This document shows positions 58,745-64,000 of a DNA stretch of 64,000 bases, in pieces (position 1 is the stretch's first letter; each line of letters opens with the position of its first letter). The DNA comes from Senimuribacter sp049852125 (lineage in GTDB: Bacteria; Bacillota; Clostridia; Peptostreptococcales; Anaerovoracaceae), in NCBI RefSeq assembly GCF_049852125.1, contig NZ_CP187532.1, positions 1,054,001 to 1,118,000 of the forward strand, read 5' to 3'. Below the pieces are notes generated by a model. The model saw nothing but the letters and a program-made list of their open reading frames with translations. It made no database searches and had not been told where the DNA came from. The position numbers and the translations under genes are program-made.

Positions 58745-61681
58745 GTGGCGGCAAACAGGATAAAAGGGATTACGGTAGAAATCGGCGGCGACACCACGAA
58801 GCTCCAGACGGCCCTAAAAGGCGTGAACACGGAGATACGGAACACGCAGTCGCAGCTTAAGGACGTGGAGAAGCTGCTGAAGCTCGACCCCGGCAACACG
58901 GAGCTGATGGCGCAGAAGCACCGGCTCCTTGGGGATGCGGTCAGGGAAACGAAGGAGAAGCTGGAAACGCTGAAAACGGTGGCGGAGCAGGCGAACACGG
59001 CCCTTGCCAATGGGGAAATCTCACAGAGCCAGTACGACGCCCTCCAGCGGGAGATCATAGAAACCGAAAACAACCTGCGCGACCTGGAGCGGCAGGCGGG
59101 GCAGTCTGCCGTGGCTTTACAAAAGATTGCCGCCACGGGGGAGAAGTTAAAGACCGTGGGTTCCGCCATTGAGGGCGTGGGGCAGAAGCTGATGCCCGTC
59201 ACTGCGGCGGTGGGCGGGCTTGGCGTGGCTGCCGTGAAGGTGGCATCCGACTTCGACTCCGCCATGAGCCAGGTGGCGGCCGTGTCCGGGGCGACAGGGA
59301 AAGACCTGGAAGCCCTGCGTGACAAGGCAAGGGAGATGGGCAGCAAGACCAAGTTCTCCGCTTCGGAAGCCGCTGAAGCGATGAACTACATGTCCATGGC
59401 GGGCTGGAAGACGAACGATATGCTCTCCGGCATCGAGGGCATCATGAACCTTGCCGCAGCCTCCGGGGAGGACCTTGCCATGACTTCCGATATCGTGACA
59501 GACGCGCTGACCGCCCTGGGGCTGTCGGCGGAGGATTCCGGGCATTTTGCGGATATCCTTGCGGCGGCAAGCTCGAACGCCAACACGAACGTCAGCATGA
59601 TGGGTGAGACGTTCAAATACTGTGCGCCCGTGGCGGGTGCGCTCGGCTTTTCCGCAGAGGATACAGCGGAAGCCATCGGCCTGATGGCGAACGCGGGCAT
59701 CAAGTCCTCCCAGGCAGGCACGGCCATGCGCTCCATGATGACGAACCTCACCGGGGAAGTGAAGTTTGTCGGGGACGCTTTCGGCGAACTGACCATCCAG
59801 ACCACGAACACGGACGGCAGCATGAGGAGCCTTGGGGACATCCTGGCAGACTGCCGTGCGGCATTTTCGCAGATGTCCGAGTCGGAGAAGGCCGCCAATG
59901 CGGAGGCTCTGGTCGGGAAGAACGCCATGTCCGGCTTCCTTGCGGTGATGAACGCCGCTCCGGGGGACATTGAAAAGCTGAACAGCGCCATCAACAACTG
60001 CGACGGCACGGCGGAGAAGATGGCGGCCACCATGCAGGATAACCTTGCGGGGCAGCTTACGATTTTAAAGAGCCAGCTTGAGGAGCTTGCCATCTCCATC
60101 GGGGAAATCCTGATGCCCTACATCCGGCAGATCGTGGGGTGGATTCAGGGGCTTGTGGACTGGCTGAACAGCCTGGACGAAGGCACGAAGAAGATCATCG
60201 TTACGGTGGCCCTTGTGGCTGCGGTGCTCGGCCCTGTCCTAATCGTCATCGGAAAAGTGGTCGGAGCAGTCGGAACAATTATGACCGTGGTGCCGCAGAT
60301 TGCCAGCGCCATTTCCGGGGTGATCGCTTTTGTGTCCGGGACGGTGATCCCGGCGGTCTCCGCCGTGGTGGCGGCTATCGGGTGGGTGCCTTTGGCGATT
60401 GCGGCAGTGGTGGCGATCCTCGTAGTGCTGTATAACAAATGCGAATGGTTCCGGGAGGCGGTGAATGCCATCTGGACGCAGATCAAGGAATTTTTTGTTT
60501 CTGCCTGGGAAGTCATCTGCTCGTTTTTCACGGAAACCATACCCAATGCCTGGAATTCCCTTGTGTCGTTCTTCCAAGGAATCCCGGCGTGGTGGAGCGG
60601 GCTGTGGCAGTCCGTGGGCGATTTTTTCAGCAACATCTGGACGAATATGATAAACAATCCCGTGCTTACGGGCATTGTGGACATGATACGCTCCCTTTGG
60701 GAGAACCTCTCCACGACGCTGCAGGGCATCTGGAATGGAATAAAGACAGCGGCTTCCGGGGCATGGGAGCTGATAAAGAACGTGGTGCTTGGGCCGGTGC
60801 TTCTGCTCATCGACCTGGTGACCGGGAACTTCACAAAGCTGAAGGAGGATGCCGCCAACATCTGGAACAACATCAAGAATGCGGCGTCCAATATCTGGAA
60901 CGGCATCAGGCAGGTGGTCGGCTCGCTGGCGCAGGGGCTTGCGAACCACGTCTCCATCCTGCTTACCGGGCTGAAAACTACGATTGCCAATATCTGGACG
61001 GCGATCAAGAATACAGCTTCGTCCGCCTGGAACGGGCTGAAAAACTTAGTGTCATCCATTGCGTCCAATCTGAAACAGGCGGCAGTCAACGCTTTCAAAA
61101 GCATGGTGTCCGGGATACGCTCTGCGCTTTCCACCCTGGGGAGCGTGGTGCAGTCCGGGTTCCAGTCCGCCATCAGCTTCATCACCTCGCTGCCGGGGAA
61201 GGCGCTGGAATGGGGGAAGGACTTCATCAACGGAATCGCGGACGGCATCCGCAGCGCCATCGGCAACGTGGTAAATGCGGTGTCGGATGTAGCGGACAAG
61301 ATACGCTCCTTCCTGCACTTCTCCGTGCCGGACGAGGGGCCGCTGACGGATTACGAGAGCTGGATGCCGGACTTCATGTCCGGGCTGGCAAAGGGCATCG
61401 AAAAGAGCCGGGGCATGGTGAAGAAGGCCGTGTCCGGGGTGGCGTCCGACTTAATGCTCCAGCCGCAGGCGGCTGTCCAGGGGATGCAGGGCGGCAGGGA
61501 TTCCTCCGGGGATCCTTCCGTGGGCGAGCTGCTCGGAGGGCTTAGGGAGATGCTTTCCGGCCTGCAGGAGATGGCGGGCGGCGGGACCATCTGCATCCCC
61601 GTGTATGTGGGCGGGACGCTGCTGGATGAAGTGGTGGTGGACGCGCAGGCAAGGCAGAACTTAAGGTCGGGAGGGAGGTAA
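58745..61681 (+). CDS. Tail tape measure protein
   Basis: The 978-residue protein starts KGITVEIGGDTTKLQTALKG, then a long coiled coil (about 30-130) and the TP901-type region TKFSASEAAEAMNYMSMAGW. Hydrophobic stretches lie around residues 475-560, and a helical repeat-rich part (NIWTAIKNTASSAWNGLK type) follows. Its length sets the tail length. The start is a GTG with AAGGGGGTG upstream. Confidence 0.95.
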   Translation: MAANRIKGITVEIGGDTTKLQTALKGVNTEIRNTQSQLKDVEKLLKLDPGNTELMAQKHRLLGDAVRETKEKLETLKTVAEQANTALANGEISQSQYDALQREIIETENNLRDLERQAGQSAVALQKIAATGEKLKTVGSAIEGVGQKLMPVTAAVGGLGVAAVKVASDFDSAMSQVAAVSGATGKDLEALRDKAREMGSKTKFSASEAAEAMNYMSMAGWKTNDMLSGIEGIMNLAAASGEDLAMTSDIVTDALTALGLSAEDSGHFADILAAASSNANTNVSMMGETFKYCAPVAGALGFSAEDTAEAIGLMANAGIKSSQAGTAMRSMMTNLTGEVKFVGDAFGELTIQTTNTDGSMRSLGDILADCRAAFSQMSESEKAANAEALVGKNAMSGFLAVMNAAPGDIEKLNSAINNCDGTAEKMAATMQDNLAGQLTILKSQLEELAISIGEILMPYIRQIVGWIQGLVDWLNSLDEGTKKIIVTVALVAAVLGPVLIVIGKVVGAVGTIMTVVPQIASAISGVIAFVSGTVIPAVSAVVAAIGWVPLAIAAVVAILVVLYNKCEWFREAVNAIWTQIKEFFVSAWEVICSFFTETIPNAWNSLVSFFQGIPAWWSGLWQSVGDFFSNIWTNMINNPVLTGIVDMIRSLWENLSTTLQGIWNGIKTAASGAWELIKNVVLGPVLLLIDLVTGNFTKLKEDAANIWNNIKNAASNIWNGIRQVVGSLAQGLANHVSILLTGLKTTIANIWTAIKNTASSAWNGLKNLVSSIASNLKQAAVNAFKSMVSGIRSALSTLGSVVQSGFQSAISFITSLPGKALEWGKDFINGIADGIRSAIGNVVNAVSDVADKIRSFLHFSVPDEGPLTDYESWMPDFMSGLAKGIEKSRGMVKKAVSGVASDLMLQPQAAVQGMQGGRDSSGDPSVGELLGGLREMLSGLQEMAGGGTICIPVYVGGTLLDEVVVDAQARQNLRSGGR

Positions 61682-61687
61682 GGCGGC

Positions 61688-62050
61688 ATGGCATATATAC
61701 AGTATTTAACCATTGACGGGATGCCGCTGCCCCTGCCGGACTCCTACGAGGTGCAGATGGCGGACGTGGAAGCGGATTCCGGCGGCGAGACGGAGGCCGG
61801 GACCACGCAGAGGGACGTGGTGAGGATGGGCGTGGTCTCCATCCCCGCCGCTTTCTCCGTTTCCCCGAAGTGGCTGAAACTGCTGACAGGGTTTAAACAG
61901 AAAGAGAAGCTGACTGTGGATTATTTTGACGCGGAGACGCTGGAGATAAAGCGGACGGAAATGTTCATCAGCGGCTATAAGGCAAGCCTCGTGAAAGACA
62001 CGTCCTATAAGGGATTGTGGAAGGTGTCGTTCACGCTGAAAGAATTATAA
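61688..62050 (+). CDS. Tail protein, distal tail-associated (DUF6711-like)
   Basis: A 120-residue protein: YIQYLTIDGMPLPLPDSYEV and the C-terminal YKASLVKDTSYKGLWKVSFT. Small proteins of this type lie between tape measure and baseplate hub genes in siphophages. The name is given from position and form; exact role unknown. Confidence 0.7.
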   Translation: MAYIQYLTIDGMPLPLPDSYEVQMADVEADSGGETEAGTTQRDVVRMGVVSIPAAFSVSPKWLKLLTGFKQKEKLTVDYFDAETLEIKRTEMFISGYKASLVKDTSYKGLWKVSFTLKEL

Positions 62051-62089
62051 GAATGCAGGGAAAGCATGGCGGGAGGAGGTGGCATCCGG

Positions 62090-63982
62090 ATGTATCCGGT
62101 GAGCGAGGCGTTCCTGCAGGCAGTGCAGGAGAACACACGGAATTATTACTGGACGGGGCAGATCACGACAAAGGGCGGCGCTGTGTATCCGTTCGTTTAC
62201 GGAGATATCGTGAAGGGCAGCGGGTACATCACGGCACAGTGCTGCGGCAGCGCGGAGATCGAATTAGGCACGGTGTATGCCGCAGAGGTGGGGATCACCC
62301 TGTTTTCACAGATCGACCGCTACACGCTGGAAGGGGCGGAGGTGCGGCTTTCCTACCATTTGCGGCTTGCGGACGGGAGCTTCGAGGAAGTGCCGATGGG
62401 CATCTTCGAGGTCAGCGAGGCGAACCGGACGGCGCACTGCCTGGAGCTGAAAGCCTACGACTATATGCTCCGCTTTGAGAAAAGTTTCAACGGTTTTGAG
62501 ACTGTGGGCAATGCCTACGCCTTTTTGGATCTATGCTGCAAAGCCTGTGCCGTGGAGCTGGCGCATACGCAGGCAGAGATTGAGGGGATGCCCAACGGCA
62601 CGGAGCTGCTCTCCATCTACCCGGAGAATGACATTGAGACGTACCGTGATGTGCTGTACTTCGTGGGGCAGGTGCTTGGCGGCTTTTTCTGCATCAGCCG
62701 GGAGGGGAAGCTGGAACTGCGGAAGTACGGGAGGTCGCCGGTGATGGAGGTAAAGAGCAGGCACCGCTTCACCAGCAGCTTTTCCGACTTCATCACCCGG
62801 TACACGGCGGTCAGCTCCACGAACCTGCGCACACAGACGGCGGAGTATTACGCCCTGGAGCCGGACGACGGGCTGACCATGAACCTGGCGGTGAACCCGC
62901 TCCTGCAGTTTGGGCTGGAGGAAACGCGGGGGCAGCTCTGCAGGAACATTTTAAATGACCTGGCGGTGGTCAGTTATGTGCCTTTCGATTCCAGCACCAT
63001 CGGCAACCCGGCGCTGGATCTGGGGGACGTGCTGACCTTCACGGGCGGGCAGGCGGACGGGAGCCAGACCGCCTGCATCACTTCCTCCAACTGCAGGATT
63101 GGCGGCAAACACACGCTGAAATGCGTGGGGAAGAACCCAAGGCTGGCGCAGGCGAAATCGAAGAACGACAAGAACATCTCCGGCCTCCTAAACCAGATTG
63201 AGGCGGGGAGGATAGGGATACACACCTTTACCAACGCCTCCGCCTATACGGTGGCGGAGACCAATGTGCGGATCATCAGCATTGAGTTCGCGGCGAAGGA
63301 GGAGACCCATGTGCAGTTTTTCGGGCAGGTGCTGGTGGATGTGTCCGCAGGGCAGGTGAGCCGTTCTGCCAGTGCGAAAGGGAGCATCGTGGTCCCGTTC
63401 CCGGCAGGGGGCGGCGGGGATACAGGAACAGGCGCGGATGCCGGAACAGATACCGGGGATGGCAGCGGCGGCCAGGGGGCAGATACAGAAAGCGTCACGG
63501 TGGACGTGGAGCTTCCGGTCACATGGACGGAAGACGGGAAGGCAGTGGCGTATATCACTTATGAATTCAACGATTCCGAGATCCTCATCCATTACCCGGT
63601 GGAGACCTGGGGGAGCGGGAAGCACATCCTTTCCCTGTACTATCCGATTGACGGGCTTGTGCCGAACATCACGAACACCTTCAGCGTCCACCTGCGGATG
63701 GAAGGAGGGACGGCAGCCATCGATACGGGCGGGTGCATCGCCTCCATCAGCGGCCAAGGCATGGCTGCGGGCGCGGCGTGGGACGGCACCATCACGGTAG
63801 AGGAATATGTGCAGCCGTTCGCGGTCGGGGGCGGCCTGCAGGCGAAGGCGTTCTCCGGGGAGATGGGATTTGAGACAATGGAGCTGGTAAAGAAGTATTA
63901 TTCGGACAGCATCGGGAAGGCGGGCATCGGCGCATTCGGGAAGCCCGTGGAGCTGCCGCAGGAAGGAGAGGGGACAGGATGA
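62090..63982 (+). CDS. Phage tail/baseplate hub protein
   Basis: The 630-residue protein has an N-terminal hub-like part (MYPVSEAFLQAVQENTRNYY; MGIFEVSEANRTAHCLELKA; YDYMLRFEKSFNGF) and a long C-terminal part with a Gly/Asp/Thr-rich linker (around residues 445-465) joining a beta-rich end that might bind surfaces. Start 62090 has GGAGGAGGTG upstream; an ATG at 62066 overlaps that site. It overlaps the next gene by 4 nt. Confidence 0.8.
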   Translation: MYPVSEAFLQAVQENTRNYYWTGQITTKGGAVYPFVYGDIVKGSGYITAQCCGSAEIELGTVYAAEVGITLFSQIDRYTLEGAEVRLSYHLRLADGSFEEVPMGIFEVSEANRTAHCLELKAYDYMLRFEKSFNGFETVGNAYAFLDLCCKACAVELAHTQAEIEGMPNGTELLSIYPENDIETYRDVLYFVGQVLGGFFCISREGKLELRKYGRSPVMEVKSRHRFTSSFSDFITRYTAVSSTNLRTQTAEYYALEPDDGLTMNLAVNPLLQFGLEETRGQLCRNILNDLAVVSYVPFDSSTIGNPALDLGDVLTFTGGQADGSQTACITSSNCRIGGKHTLKCVGKNPRLAQAKSKNDKNISGLLNQIEAGRIGIHTFTNASAYTVAETNVRIISIEFAAKEETHVQFFGQVLVDVSAGQVSRSASAKGSIVVPFPAGGGGDTGTGADAGTDTGDGSGGQGADTESVTVDVELPVTWTEDGKAVAYITYEFNDSEILIHYPVETWGSGKHILSLYYPIDGLVPNITNTFSVHLRMEGGTAAIDTGGCIASISGQGMAAGAAWDGTITVEEYVQPFAVGGGLQAKAFSGEMGFETMELVKKYYSDSIGKAGIGAFGKPVELPQEGEGTG

Positions 63983-64000
63983 AGCTGAAAGGGACGATGG
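63979..64000 (+). CDS. Start of next phage gene (truncated by window end)
   Basis: ATG at 63979 overlaps the preceding stop codon and GGAAGGAGAGGGG lies upstream. Only seven codons (MKLKGTM) are visible, so no product can be named. Confidence 0.5.

Larger units (their letters stand above)
28000..64000 (+). mobile_element. HK97-type tailed prophage (left part; continues past the window)
   Basis: Ordered phage replication, terminase, head and tail genes all lie on the plus strand, and base composition turns clearly richer in G and C than the host genes before 12 kb. Lysis, integrase and tail-fibre genes are not seen and should lie to the right. Confidence 0.93.

Noticed and set aside
60145..61299. 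Long open frames opposite the tape measure gene
   Set aside because: G/C-rich coding sequence leaves the other strand open by chance; no ribosome sites and no known pattern.

Overview
The window looks like a piece of the chromosome of an anaerobic, spore-forming member of the Clostridia (Eubacteriales). The sporulation operon spoIIAA-spoIIAB-sigF, an electron-bifurcating type acyl-CoA dehydrogenase/Etf cluster, RNase Y and A/T-rich core genes with strong AGGAGG sites all point that way. The species cannot be named from the sequence.

Region 1 (1-12.2 kb) is host core: the end of a rodA-like gene reading left, then rny, a MATE transporter, a cysteine desulfurase with thiI, the spoIIA operon, and acyl-CoA dehydrogenase-etfB-etfA. 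The EtfA carries an N-terminal two-cluster ferredoxin domain. A stretch packed with hairpins follows etfA.

Region 2 (about 12.2-16.5 kb) is the core of an integrative mobilizable element: a large serine recombinase, a TnpW-like protein and a MobV (Mob/Pre) relaxase on the minus strand, with a candidate oriT and long inverted repeats upstream. Beside it a ribbon-helix-helix regulator sits behind a perfect 42-bp palindrome and heads a restriction-modification gene that is cut off just before its SAM-binding motif.

Region 3 (about 17.9-27.6 kb) is a defence island built from two convergent transcription units. The plus-strand unit has an AbrB-like protein, a C5-cytosine methyltransferase and an OGG1-like DNA glycosylase. 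The minus-strand unit has two proteins of unknown function that share a Gly/Asn-rich 'GIQI' motif, a large AAA_13 (RloC/PrrC-like) ATPase, an XRE regulator, an AlkA-like glycosylase and a candidate (possibly SacI-like) restriction enzyme. An IS1182-family element has jumped into the terminator hairpin between the two units and duplicated it.

Region 4 (about 28 kb to the right edge) is a G+C-richer tailed prophage of HK97 type. Replication and early genes (sigma-like factor, Cas4-like DUF2800, DUF2815, family A DNA polymerase, antirepressor, VapE, VRR-NUC, a frameshifted SNF2 helicase) lead to HNH and the small terminase. Then come 9.2 kb of accessory genes (a nucleotidyltransferase moron, two DNA methyltransferases, an amidoligase/gamma-glutamylcyclotransferase pair and many small unknowns) before the large terminase. 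Portal, ClpP-like protease, capsid, connectors, tail tube, gpG/gpGT frameshift pair, tape measure and tail genes follow and run off the window. Six copies of one regulatory element, always with a 10-nt spacer of changing sequence, stand before the accessory genes from 45.7 to 52.6 kb. This looks like a repeated promoter serving a modular accessory-gene array and is, with the glycosylase-rich defence island, the most unusual thing here.
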